From CAVXHQ01 sp963761735 (GTDB lineage: Bacteria; Pseudomonadota; Alphaproteobacteria; Rhodobacterales; Rhodobacteraceae): a stretch of 64,000 nucleotides of DNA. Positions 17,339-25,322 of the stretch are shown one piece after another. The position numbers and the translations under genes are program-made. The notes under the pieces are model-generated. The model made no database searches and was not told where the DNA came from. It was given only the letters and a program-made list of their open reading frames with translations. Within the stretch, counting starts at the first letter, position 1. Each line of letters starts with the position of its first letter. The stretch spans positions 496,001-560,000 of the forward strand of contig CAVXHQ010000001.1 of the NCBI GenBank assembly GCA_963761735.1, written 5' to 3'.

Positions 17339-17610
17339 GTCGCATCCTTTCGGGGTGTTCTGACGCCAGGCTAACGGGACAATGCGACGGTATCCAGTCG
17401 ATTGCCCGCTCGGGCGAAACAACGCAGAGCCGCAATCCGCGATGGACCACCTGAGGCAGGTGTCGCACCTTCAACGCTTTCCGGCAGGCCGGCGCCGTCG
17501 CAACGGATGCCCGTCAAAGTTCGTTGCGAGGGACGGATCGCCCTATCGACACGATCATTTCTTCGCGGCAGCGGATACCCACATGCAAGACCGGACCGCG
17601 CCTTCAACAA
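17339..17610. other. Non-coding stretch between the HU-like gene and the lon terminator
   Basis: About 270 bp without a supported gene. It must contain the promoter of the HU-like gene. I see no repeat or clear box beyond a short GCCCG/CGGGC hairpin near 17406-17415. Confidence 0.4.
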
Positions 17611-17636
17611 AAAGGGCGCTCCGCAGAGCGCCCTTT
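17608..17636 (-). terminator. Rho-independent terminator of lon
   Basis: Read on the minus strand, GGGCGCTC and GAGCGCCC form an 8-bp stem with a 4-nt loop, followed by TTTTTGTT. It begins about 25 nt after the lon stop codon. The A-run on the other side makes it partly bidirectional. Confidence 0.85.
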
Positions 17637-17661
17637 CCAATCAGCATCTTATGCCGCGTTC

Positions 17662-20067
17662 CTAATGTGCCGTCGGCGTGCTGACGACGGCCTCGGCGGC
17701 TTTCGCGGCCAGGGCCGCTTCTTCGGCGGCCTCGTCCCATTCGATGGGTTCGGGCGCCTCGGTCAGGGCGAGTTTAAGCACCTCGCTCACGTGGCTGACC
17801 GGAATGATGTTCAGCCCTTTCTTGACGTTGTCGGGGATCTCCGCGAGGTCCTTTTCGTTTTCTTCGGGGATCAGCACCGTCTTGATCCCCCCGCGCAGTG
17901 CCGCCAGCAGCTTTTCCTTCAACCCGCCGATGGGCATCGCGTTGCCGCGCAACGACACCTCGCCGGTCATGGCGATGTCGCGCCGTACCGGGATCTGCGT
18001 CAGAACCGATACGATGGACGTCACCATCGCAAGGCCCGCGGACGGCCCGTCCTTGGGCGTGGCGCCGTCGGGGACGTGGACGTGGATGTCGATCTTGTCG
18101 AACAGCGTCGGCTTGACCCCGATGGTCGGCGAGATCGAGCGGACATAGCTCGACGCGGCGTCGATGCTTTCTTTCATCACGTCGCCCAGCTTGCCGGTCG
18201 TCTTCATCCGGCCCTTGCCGGGCAGTTTCAGCGCCTCGATCGACAACAATTCGCCGCCGACGGACGTATAGGCAAGGCCGGTGACAACCCCGATCTGATC
18301 CGTCGTCTCGGCAAGACCGTAGCGGTACTTTTTCACCCCGAGGAAATCGTCGAGATTGTCGAGCGTCACTTCGATGCTCTCGCTTTCCTTGCGCACCAGT
18401 TTCGTCACCACCTTGCGCGCGATCTTGGCCAGCTCGCGCTCAAGGTTCCGGACGCCGGCCTCCCGGGTATAGACGCGCACCATTTCGGTCAGTGCGTCAT
18501 CCGTCAGCGAAAACTCAGACGTCTTCAGCCCGTGGTTTTTCAAGACCTTGGGCAGCAGGTGGGTGCGTGCGATCTCGCGCTTTTCGTCCTCGGTATAGCC
18601 CGCCAGCGGGATAATCTCCATCCGGTCGAGAAGCGGCCCCGGCATGTTGTAGGTGTTCGCCGTGGTCAGGAACATCACGTTGCTCAGGTCATATTCCACC
18701 TCGAGATAGTGATCGACGAAAGTGCCGTTCTGTTCGGGATCGAGAACCTCAAGCATCGCAGAGGCCGGATCGCCCCGGAAATCCTGACCCATCTTGTCGA
18801 TTTCATCGAGCAGGATCAACGGATTGGTCGTCTTGGCCTTTTTCATCGCCTGGATGATCTTGCCCGGCAACGAGCCGATATAGGTGCGCCGGTGGCCCCG
18901 GATCTCGCTCTCGTCACGGACACCACCCAGCGAAATCCGGATAAACTCGCGTCCCGTCGCCTTGGCCACGCTTTTGCCCAGCGAGGTTTTGCCCACGCCC
19001 GGCGGCCCGACGAGGCACATGATCGGCCCTTTGAGCTTTTTCGAGCGCTGCTGCACGGCAAGGTATTCGACGATCCGTTCCTTGACCTTCTCAAGCCCGT
19101 GGTGATCGTCGTCGAGCACCTTTTGCGCTTGTTTCAGGTCTTTTTTGGTACGCGATTTCACGCCCCACGGCACGCCGAGGATCCAGTCGAGATAGTTGCG
19201 CACAACGGTGGCTTCGGCACTCATCGGCGACATGTTCTTGAGCTTTTTCAGCTCGCCTTCCGCCTTTTCGCGCGCCTCGTCCGACAGCTTGGTCTCGGCA
19301 ATCCGGTTTTCCAGCTCGCCGACTTCGTTGGTGCCGTCCTCGCCGTCGCCGAGCTCCTTCTGGATCGCCTTCATCTGTTCGTTGAGGTAGTACTCGCGCT
19401 GCGTGCGCTCCATCTGGCTTTTCACGCGGGTCTTGATCTTTTTCTCGACCTGCAGAACCGACATTTCGCCCTGCATGTGACCGTAGACCTTTTCCAGGCG
19501 TTCGGCGACGCTCAGCGTCTCGAGCAATTCCTGCTTGAGCTTTACGTCGATGCCCAGATGTCCCGCGACGAGGTCGGCCAGCTTGGCCGGTTCGGTCGTC
19601 TCATTCACCGCGCCCAGCGCCTCTTCGGGGATGTTCTTGCGGATCTTGGAATAGCGCTCGAATTCCTGCGCCACGCTGGTGACGAGGGCGCTCACGATCT
19701 GTTCGTCGCCGGGCATTTCGGTCAGGTATTCCGCCCGCGCCTCAAAGAAGTTCGGATTGTCGATATAATCGCTGATCCGGACGCGGGCCTTGCCCTCGAC
19801 CAGAACCTTCACCGTTCCATCGGGAAGTTTCAGCAATTGCAGCACGTTGGCCAGAACACCGGCCTTGTAGATGCCGCTTGCATCGGGGTCATCGACACCG
19901 GGGTCGATCTGGCTGGACAGCAGGATCTGCTTGTCGTCCGCCATCACCTCCTCGAGGGCGCGGACAGATTTTTCACGGCCGACGAAAAGCGGGACGATCA
20001 TATGCGGAAACACGACGATGTCGCGCAGCGGCAGGACCGGATAGCTGTCGGCGAGAGGGGTTTGCAT
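17662..20067 (-). CDS. lon: ATP-dependent Lon protease
   Basis: An 801-residue LonA: N-terminal substrate domain starting PVLPLRDIVVFPHM, Walker A GPPGVGKT near residue 352, Walker B PLILLDEIDK, and the protease dyad Ser near 675 (PKDGPSAGLAM) with Lys near 718 (GGLKEKLLAAL). It degrades misfolded and regulatory proteins in the cytosol. ATG 20067 follows AAGGAA and matches the family start; a longer frame reaching 20253 is not supported. The C-terminal 30 residues are Ala/Glu-rich. A sigma-32-like promoter lies about 85-110 bp upstream and an intrinsic terminator follows. Confidence 0.97.
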   Translation of the reverse strand: MQTPLADSYPVLPLRDIVVFPHMIVPLFVGREKSVRALEEVMADDKQILLSSQIDPGVDDPDASGIYKAGVLANVLQLLKLPDGTVKVLVEGKARVRISDYIDNPNFFEARAEYLTEMPGDEQIVSALVTSVAQEFERYSKIRKNIPEEALGAVNETTEPAKLADLVAGHLGIDVKLKQELLETLSVAERLEKVYGHMQGEMSVLQVEKKIKTRVKSQMERTQREYYLNEQMKAIQKELGDGEDGTNEVGELENRIAETKLSDEAREKAEGELKKLKNMSPMSAEATVVRNYLDWILGVPWGVKSRTKKDLKQAQKVLDDDHHGLEKVKERIVEYLAVQQRSKKLKGPIMCLVGPPGVGKTSLGKSVAKATGREFIRISLGGVRDESEIRGHRRTYIGSLPGKIIQAMKKAKTTNPLILLDEIDKMGQDFRGDPASAMLEVLDPEQNGTFVDHYLEVEYDLSNVMFLTTANTYNMPGPLLDRMEIIPLAGYTEDEKREIARTHLLPKVLKNHGLKTSEFSLTDDALTEMVRVYTREAGVRNLERELAKIARKVVTKLVRKESESIEVTLDNLDDFLGVKKYRYGLAETTDQIGVVTGLAYTSVGGELLSIEALKLPGKGRMKTTGKLGDVMKESIDAASSYVRSISPTIGVKPTLFDKIDIHVHVPDGATPKDGPSAGLAMVTSIVSVLTQIPVRRDIAMTGEVSLRGNAMPIGGLKEKLLAALRGGIKTVLIPEENEKDLAEIPDNVKKGLNIIPVSHVSEVLKLALTEAPEPIEWDEAAEEAALAAKAAEAVVSTPTAH

Positions 20068-20149
20068 GCTCGATTTCCTTGTTGTTGAGGCAGCGCGCCC
20101 GGATCCCGCATCTGCGGCGACCATACGGGACGCTCCTTTTCGTTGGCTT

Positions 20150-20179
20150 AACTTGGGGCGCAGGAGGCAGAAGATCAAG
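20150..20179 (-). promoter_or_regulatory. Candidate heat-shock (RpoH) promoter of lon
   Basis: On the minus strand CTTGA (20179-20175) and CCCCAAGTT (20158-20150) are separated by 16 bp, a close fit to the sigma-32 pattern CTTGAA...CCCCAT. The distance to the lon ATG is about 83 bp. lon is a classical RpoH target. This is a pattern match only. Confidence 0.5.
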
Positions 20180-20319
20180 CGGTGCAAAGCGTCACGCCGT
20201 TGCGATCCGGCTGCCCCGCGCACGGTCGCTCTCATCGCCGCCGGTGCCGCCACGACAAATGCGACGCCGCGCCAAGCCTTGCCGCGCGGGGACGCGGAGC
20301 CGCAGACAGGACGGCAGGC

Positions 20320-20964
20320 CTAGCGTTTGACGATATAGACAACCTGCAACCAGTTGGTCGTCTCGGACGGGTGCGTCACGATCACGCGCTGTTGCCAGAA
20401 CAACATCCCCGACGTGGCGTCCAGCGGCACCAGCATGACGCGGGTCGTGACCTGCATGTCGGATGTCGGCATTTCTTCGAAGGTTCCGTCGAAGACGAGG
20501 ATGTCCTGGGACAGGCCGCAGGCGCCACGGTCGAAAAGTTCCACAATATTCTCGTTAAAGAATTCCGGCACGCCGCTGTCCTGCGGCCGGGCGTTGGTCG
20601 CGGCGATATCGGGGGTCACAAGAGCGGCGGTCGCCCGGACCGGCTGTCCCGCGTCGATCACGAGGGCACCGCTGCCGGACCCGTCGACATCTGCGGTGAT
20701 CGGCAGGGTGTGCCCGGCACCGATCTCGCGCTCGAATTTGTGAGGCGGCATACCGGTCAGCGCGAAATAATAAACCGCCTCGAGGACCGTGGCCTGCCAG
20801 AATCCGTCGAACTGGGTCATGAATTCCCCCGTCCGGTCGGCCCAGTCCACATAGCACATCGTATCCACTTCAGAGTCCGGCAACGCCTGCGCCACAACGG
20901 GGTCGGCCATCCCGAACGGCACAAGCAGGGCGGCAGCGGCGGCAAAGGCGGCAGATCGTGGCAT
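20320..20964 (-). CDS. Periplasmic protein of unknown function
   Basis: A 214-residue protein beginning with a signal peptide (MPRSAAFAAAAALLVPFGM, cleavage near VVAQA). The mature part has an acidic start, two Cys residues (TMCYVDW and RGACGLSQ) that could form a disulfide in the periplasm, and no motif I can assign. ATG 20964 is taken as start; the longer frame to 21057 runs into the IS element. The IS110 insertion lies about 57-75 bp upstream and could have displaced its promoter. Confidence 0.6.
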   Translation of the reverse strand: MPRSAAFAAAAALLVPFGMADPVVAQALPDSEVDTMCYVDWADRTGEFMTQFDGFWQATVLEAVYYFALTGMPPHKFEREIGAGHTLPITADVDGSGSGALVIDAGQPVRATAALVTPDIAATNARPQDSGVPEFFNENIVELFDRGACGLSQDILVFDGTFEEMPTSDMQVTTRVMLVPLDATSGMLFWQQRVIVTHPSETTNWLQVVYIVKR

Positions 20965-21035
20965 GGCGGGTTCCGGTAGCGGAGATATCCCGAAGCGTCC
21001 CTCAACCGCAACGTTGTGCCGAGTATCCGTCTTGG

Positions 21036-21971
21036 TCAAGTCGCCTTTTCTGCCCATTTCCGATGATCGCGCAGCAGAGCGTTTGCAAGGACCAGCAGCT
21101 TCCGCATGACCGCTGTGATCGCAACTTTTTTCTCTTTCCCTGTGGTGATGAGTTGATCATATTTGGCTTTCAGATCCGGATTAAACCGGATCGCGACCAG
21201 AGCAGGCATGAAGATAGCGTGTCGCAGACTTGGGCGGCCACCTTGTATCCGCGCCTTTCCCTGCCATTTCCCAGAGCTCTGTGACATGGGCGCGAGCCCG
21301 GCAAGGCTGGCAACTTGTTTGCTGTCCAAGGCACCGATCTCCGGCATATCCACGAGAATGAGGAGCGCTGTTGTCTTCCCAATTCCGGGGATGCTGGACA
21401 GAATTTCCAGCCGTTCGCTCATGTGCTGATCCTGACTTGCCAGGTTCAGCATCGACGCATCAATTTTTGCAGTATCGCTTTCGATCTGGCGTAGACGCCT
21501 TTCCAATTGCTGCTTTATGAGAGCGTTAGAAGCCGTACCCCTACGTGCTTTGGCGGCTATACGATCTTTAATGAGTGCCCGCCGTGCAGATAATAACTCT
21601 CTCAGATCATACAGATTTGCTGCGCAGATGGGCTTTGGGACCAGCTGCAAGGCCGCACCCATCTTCGCCAGCATCTCGCAATCCACACGATCTGTCTTCG
21701 CCAGCTTGCCACTGGCTTGCGCAAACCGGCGCGCCTGTTTTGGGTTCACTTTGACAAACGGTATGGCAGTTGAACCAAGCGCTTGCTCCAGCTGCCGATG
21801 ATACGCACCGGTAGCCTCGAAAATGATCACCGACGCCGGCTGCAATCCAATCCATTTTGTCAGTTGCACATGCCCAGTTCTGCTATTGAGAAACTGCGTG
21901 TGTTCGCCGTCGCTCAGGCAGTGAACATCAAGTGTGTCTTTGGAAATGTCGATGCCAATGGTATTGTCCAC
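21036..21971 (-). CDS. IS110-family transposase
   Basis: A 311-residue transposase with the RuvC-like DEDD domain: Asp8 (IGIDISKDTLDV), Glu52 (IIFEATGAYH), Asp94 and Asp97 (KTDRVDCEML). A Leu-rich linker follows. The C-terminal Transposase_20 domain contains SIPGIGKTTALLIL, and the serine-containing part runs through GLAPMSQSSGKWQGK and GGRPSLRHAIF. The start is GTG at 21971. Length is slightly short but complete for the group. It catalyses recombination guided, in studied relatives, by an RNA from the leader of the element. No frameshift, so the element may be active. Confidence 0.93.
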   Translation of the reverse strand: MDNTIGIDISKDTLDVHCLSDGEHTQFLNSRTGHVQLTKWIGLQPASVIIFEATGAYHRQLEQALGSTAIPFVKVNPKQARRFAQASGKLAKTDRVDCEMLAKMGAALQLVPKPICAANLYDLRELLSARRALIKDRIAAKARRGTASNALIKQQLERRLRQIESDTAKIDASMLNLASQDQHMSERLEILSSIPGIGKTTALLILVDMPEIGALDSKQVASLAGLAPMSQSSGKWQGKARIQGGRPSLRHAIFMPALVAIRFNPDLKAKYDQLITTGKEKKVAITAVMRKLLVLANALLRDHRKWAEKAT

Positions 21972-21974
21972 GTG

Positions 21975-22177
21975 TCTTTTCCCTACCTTGTCTTGTCATG
22001 CGGGCCCGAAGCCCAGGTATCCGTTCAGGTCATCAGAAAAGACGGGGGCGACCATACTCGGCAACGGTCCTCAAAGACCAAGAGGGGAACGGTCCGACCC
22101 CCGCCACTGCCCGTCATAAATGACGTGCACGGAAGTGGCTCCACAATCACACAGAAGCCACCTCATTCATAAGACAA
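21975..22177 (-). ncRNA. Candidate IS110 bridge RNA in the transposase leader
   Basis: The leader contains three foldable parts on the minus strand: a GTGGCT/AGCCAC hairpin (22161-22135), a perfect CGTCAT/ATGACG hairpin (22125-22112), and a GGGGG/CCCCC stem enclosing a loop of about 50 nt, followed by a second loop. CGTTGCCGAGTAT in the first loop (22066-22054) is complementary to the right flank 21012-21026 except for a 2-nt bulge. CTTTTCTG (22041-22034) and GTCGCC (22052-22047) are complementary to the element end 21040-21052. Location and pairing fit a bridge RNA; no promoter was identified. Confidence 0.5.
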
Positions 22178-22223
22178 GTGGGGTTTGCCGCAGTTCCCGC
22201 CCGGACCGCGACGCCTGCGGTGC

Positions 22224-23351
22224 CTATAACGGTTCGATGTCACCCTGGGACCGCATCGCATGAAAATCCGTCTCCCATGCCGCGAACTGCGCTGCCGCAA
22301 TCGCGCCCCGCATCCCGGCCATGATCTCCTGATAATAATGCAGGTTGTGCCAGGTCAGCAGCATCCCCGAAATCATCTCGCCCGCGCGGAAGACGTGGTG
22401 CAGGTAGGCCCGCGAATAGGCGCGGCAGGTCGGACAGGTGCAGGCCTCGTCCAGCGGGCGCGGATCGTCCTGATGGCGCGCGTTCTTGAGGTTCACCTGC
22501 CCGCGCCGCGTCCACGCCTGCCCCGTCCGCCCCGACCGCGACGGCAACACGCAGTCCATCATGTCGACGCCGCGTTTCACCGCGCCGACGATGTCGTCGG
22601 GCTTGCCCACGCCCATCAGATAGCGGGGTTTGTCGTGCGGCAGTTGCGCGGGCGCATAGTCGAGCACACCGAACATCGCCGCCTGCCCTTCGCCCACGGC
22701 CAGCCCGCCGATGGCATAGCCGTCGAATCCGATGCCGCGCAGGGCCTCGGCGCTTTGGGCGCGCAAATCCCCGTTCACGCCGCCCTGCTGAATGCCGAAC
22801 AGCGCGTGACCGGGACGTATCCCGAAGGCATCCCGGCTGCGCTGCGCCCAGCGCATCGACAGCGCCATGCTCTTGGCCACCGCCGCGTCCGTCGCGGGCA
22901 AGGCGGGGCATTCATCGAAACACATCACGATGTCGGAGCCGAGCAGGGCCTGAATTTCCATCGACCGTTCCGGCGTCAGCATGTGTTTCGAGCCGTCGAT
23001 ATGGCTTGAAAACCGCACGCCCTCTTCGGTCAGCTTGCGCAGGGAGGCGAGGCTCATCACCTGAAACCCGCCCGAATCCGTCAGGATCGGACCCTGCCAG
23101 TTCATGAACGCGTGCAGCCCGCCCAGACGCGCGATCCGCTCTGCCGTGGGCCGCAGCATCAGGTGATAGGTATTGCCGAGCAGGATGTCGGCGCCGGTGG
23201 CCGCCACGCTTTCGGGCATCATCGCCTTGACGGTGGCGGCGGTGCCGACGGGCATGAACGCCGGCGTGCGGATGGTGCCGCGCGGCGTGGTGATCGCGCC
23301 GGTGCGGGCACTCCCGTCGGCGGCGTTCAGGGCAAAGGAAAAACGGGTCAT
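22224..23351 (-). CDS. tgt: tRNA-guanine (queuine) transglycosylase
   Basis: A 375-residue TIM barrel with substrate loop TDSGGFQVMSL, catalytic region SDIVMCFDECPAL, nucleophile segment and the zinc site CTCPTCRAYSRAYLHH near the C-terminus. It exchanges guanine-34 for preQ1 in tRNAs with GUN anticodons. ATG 23351 matches the family start (TRFSFALNAADGSAR); a longer frame upstream is spurious. Single gene between the IS and a divergent arsenic pair. Confidence 0.96.
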   Translation of the reverse strand: MTRFSFALNAADGSARTGAITTPRGTIRTPAFMPVGTAATVKAMMPESVAATGADILLGNTYHLMLRPTAERIARLGGLHAFMNWQGPILTDSGGFQVMSLASLRKLTEEGVRFSSHIDGSKHMLTPERSMEIQALLGSDIVMCFDECPALPATDAAVAKSMALSMRWAQRSRDAFGIRPGHALFGIQQGGVNGDLRAQSAEALRGIGFDGYAIGGLAVGEGQAAMFGVLDYAPAQLPHDKPRYLMGVGKPDDIVGAVKRGVDMMDCVLPSRSGRTGQAWTRRGQVNLKNARHQDDPRPLDEACTCPTCRAYSRAYLHHVFRAGEMISGMLLTWHNLHYYQEIMAGMRGAIAAAQFAAWETDFHAMRSQGDIEPL

Positions 23352-23458
23352 GGCGGCCTCGGGTCGTGTCGCGGCGTTCTGGACCTTTGCGCGGACAAAG
23401 GAAAGAGGAGCGGTGCGGTCCGGCGCCCGCGCGTCGCAGCGCAGCGCATTTGTGCCAC

Positions 23459-23516
23459 CGCAGGGGGCTGCCTGCCCCCTGACCCCCGGGGATATTTTCC
23501 GCAGGATGAAAATTGG
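23459..23516 (+). repeat. Dispersed GC palindrome plus ATATTT tail, copy 1
   Basis: CAGGGGGC/GCCCCCTG forms a hairpin, followed by CCCCCGGGGATATTTT and GCAGGATGAAAA. The same layout occurs near 59371-59425, and shorter forms near 29751-29795 and 37000-37035. All four lie between genes and read towards the next gene downstream. Confidence 0.7.
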
Positions 23517-23624
23517 GGGGGTGGCGGCCCGATGTCGTGTCCCTGTTACATTGCGGATACAGACGCAAGACCGACACGCCGGCGGGACCGATACGGACAT
23601 GGCGGCGGCACACGGGGCGACCAC

Positions 23625-24296
23625 ATGGCACATGACGGCAGGCGGAAAATCGTGGCGGAGGGTCTGGGGACCGGGCTGCTGGTGTGTACCGTCGTCGGGT
23701 CGGGCATCATGGCCGAGACGCTGACCGACGATGTGGCCCTTGCCCTGTTGGGCAACACGATTGCCACCGGCGCGATCCTCGTGGTGCTGATCACGGTGTT
23801 CGGCCCGCTGTCGGGCGCGCATTTCAACCCCGCCGTCAGCCTGTCGTTCTGGGCTGCGGGGACGCTGCCCGCCCGGTCGGCGCTGGCCTACGTCGCGGCG
23901 CAGATCGTGGGCGGAGCGGTCGGTACGCTGACGGCACACGGCATGTTCGCACAAGAGGTGATGCAGCTGTCGACCCGTGTCCGCACCGGGCCGTCGCAGT
24001 GGTTTTCCGAAGCGGTCGCAACCTTTGGACTGCTGCTGACGATCTATGGCGGGCTGCGCGCCCGACCCGAGGCGGTGCCGGTTCTCGTCGGTCTGTATAT
24101 CACCGCCGCGTACTGGTTCACCGCGTCCACGTCGTTCGCCAACCCCGCCGTCGCCATCGCGCGCAGCCTGTCGGACACGTTCTCGGGTATCCGCCCGGGC
24201 GATCTGCCGGGCTTCATCTCAGCCCAGCTTGCCGGAGCCGCCATCGCGACAGTTTTGGCGCGCTGGTTGTTTGCGGCCCCCGCCGCCAGATCCTGA
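23625..24296 (+). CDS. Aquaporin/MIP family channel, probable arsenite channel AqpS
   Basis: A 223-residue membrane protein with six predicted helices and both channel loops: SGAHFNPAVSLSF in the first half and STSFANPAVAIARS in the second. The ATG at 23625 is preferred since it starts next to the first hydrophobic helix. The adjacent ArsC-like frame 17 nt downstream repeats the AqpS-ArsC arrangement known in Sinorhizobium, where arsenate is reduced and arsenite leaves by the channel. Water or glycerol transport is possible too. Confidence 0.82.
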   Translation: MAHDGRRKIVAEGLGTGLLVCTVVGSGIMAETLTDDVALALLGNTIATGAILVVLITVFGPLSGAHFNPAVSLSFWAAGTLPARSALAYVAAQIVGGAVGTLTAHGMFAQEVMQLSTRVRTGPSQWFSEAVATFGLLLTIYGGLRARPEAVPVLVGLYITAAYWFTASTSFANPAVAIARSLSDTFSGIRPGDLPGFISAQLAGAAIATVLARWLFAAPAARS

Positions 24297-24313
24297 TTTT
24301 TGGGAGAGCGCCG

Positions 24314-24736
24314 ATGCCGTAAGCGCCAGATCCGCAGACGCCCCTGACCGACACGACCTCTCCGACGGCTCAGGCCCCGGAAAAGCAATTCACGATTGTC
24401 ATTCACCACAATCCGGACTGCGGCACCTCCCGCACCGTCCCCGCCCGGATGGAAGCCGCGGGGCACATGCCCGTCATCGTCGACTATCTGACGGCCGGCT
24501 GGACCGCCCCGCAGCTTGCCGCGCTGTTCGCCACCGCCGCGCTGACGCCGCGCTCGGCGCTGCCCCGGACCCACGACCTTGCGGAAACACGCGATCTGTT
24601 GTGCGACGATGCCGATGAAAACGCCATTCTGGGCGCGATGCCTGTCCATCCGGTGCTGGTCGACCGGCCGCTGGTTGCCCCGCCCCGGGGCATGCCGCTG
24701 TGCCGTCCGGCACAGGCCGTCGATGACCTGCTCTGA
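24314..24736 (+). pseudogene. arsC: Arsenate reductase (ArsC, glutaredoxin type) with compromised start
   Basis: The frame encodes a complete ArsC core: catalytic Cys in IHHNPDCGTSRTV, and the oxyanion-binding Arg residues in LPRTHD, VDRPLVA and GMPLCRP. However, the only well-placed ATG (24314, after GGGAG) is followed by CCG and then a TAA stop at 24320. From there to the active site there is no in-frame ATG, GTG or TTG; the next ATG (24449) lies after the catalytic Cys. So the gene is either inactivated, starts at a rare codon (CTG, ATT), or carries a base error. It is paired with the aquaporin gene, 17 nt away. Confidence 0.7.
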
Positions 24737-24836
24737 CGCGACTGTCGGGCGCCCGGGTCACGGCGCAGTGTCCGGCCCGCCCTTTACGCCCTGGCCTTCA
24801 ATCCCTATATCTTCTGTCGGGAAACCGGATCACCGC

Positions 24837-25244
24837 ATGGGACACAGCACGATGAGCAACGATATGAACCCTGCCACGGCCGATGCGTCAGCTGATGCGC
24901 CGGTCGAAGGCACGCCGATGATCGTGCCGTCATCGACAGATCATCCCCTGTACGAGGCCATCGTCGAGGCATGCCGTTCGGTGTACGACCCCGAAATCCC
25001 GGTCAATATCTATGATCTGGGATTGATCTATACGATCGCCATCGACGCCGAGAACGCCGTCGATATCAAGATGACGCTGACGGCACCCGGCTGTCCCGTC
25101 GCAGGTGAAATGCCCGGATGGGTCGCAGGCGCGATCGAACCGCTGCCGGGTGTCAAACAGGTCGACGTCGACCTGATCTGGGAACCGCAGTGGGGCATGG
25201 AGATGATGTCGGACGAGGCCCGCCTCGAACTTGGCTTCATGTAG
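24837..25244 (+). CDS. SufT-like MIP18 family (DUF59) Fe-S assembly protein
   Basis: A 135-residue protein with an Ala/Asp-rich head and the DUF59 domain: VYDPEIPVNIYDLGLIYTI, LTAPGCPVAGEMPGWV with the conserved Cys, and the end VDLIWEPQWGMEMMSDEARLELGF (last segment only named). These are the SUF-associated members that help Fe-S cluster maturation. Start may be ATG 24837 or 24852; spacing favours neither strongly. A SufA-like gene follows after an mscS remnant, so the remnant separates two Fe-S genes. Confidence 0.85.
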   Translation: MGHSTMSNDMNPATADASADAPVEGTPMIVPSSTDHPLYEAIVEACRSVYDPEIPVNIYDLGLIYTIAIDAENAVDIKMTLTAPGCPVAGEMPGWVAGAIEPLPGVKQVDVDLIWEPQWGMEMMSDEARLELGFM

Positions 25245-25322
25245 GCGACAAATCCAGACGGCGGCTGCGGTATCGCGGCCCGTCCCCCCTGCATCCATGT
25301 AATTTCACATTCCCGTGCCAGG

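Larger units (their letters stand above)
21021..22179 (-). mobile_element. IS110-family insertion sequence
   Basis: A DEDD transposase gene with a 5' non-coding leader of about 200 bp and almost no 3' non-coding sequence, the layout of the IS110 group. There are no terminal inverted repeats, as expected. The left end is placed at the ACTTG word near 22175-22179. The same word occurs at 21037-21041, giving one possible right end; a second candidate is the CT at 21021-21022, because leader sequences are complementary to DNA on both sides of it. Base composition is clearly lower in GC than the neighbours. Confidence 0.75.

Noticed and set aside
17524..20088. 854-residue plus-strand frame opposite lon
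   Set aside because: Antisense shadow of Lon with no recognisable domain or ribosome site.
20965..21057. Longer start of the periplasmic unknown protein reaching into the IS
   Set aside because: The signal peptide starts at 20964 and the upstream codons overlap the transposase end, so the extension is a by-product of the insertion.
22224..23954. Extended N-terminus for Tgt (576 residues)
   Set aside because: The family start is at 23351; the extension covers the repeat copy and the start of the divergent aquaporin gene.
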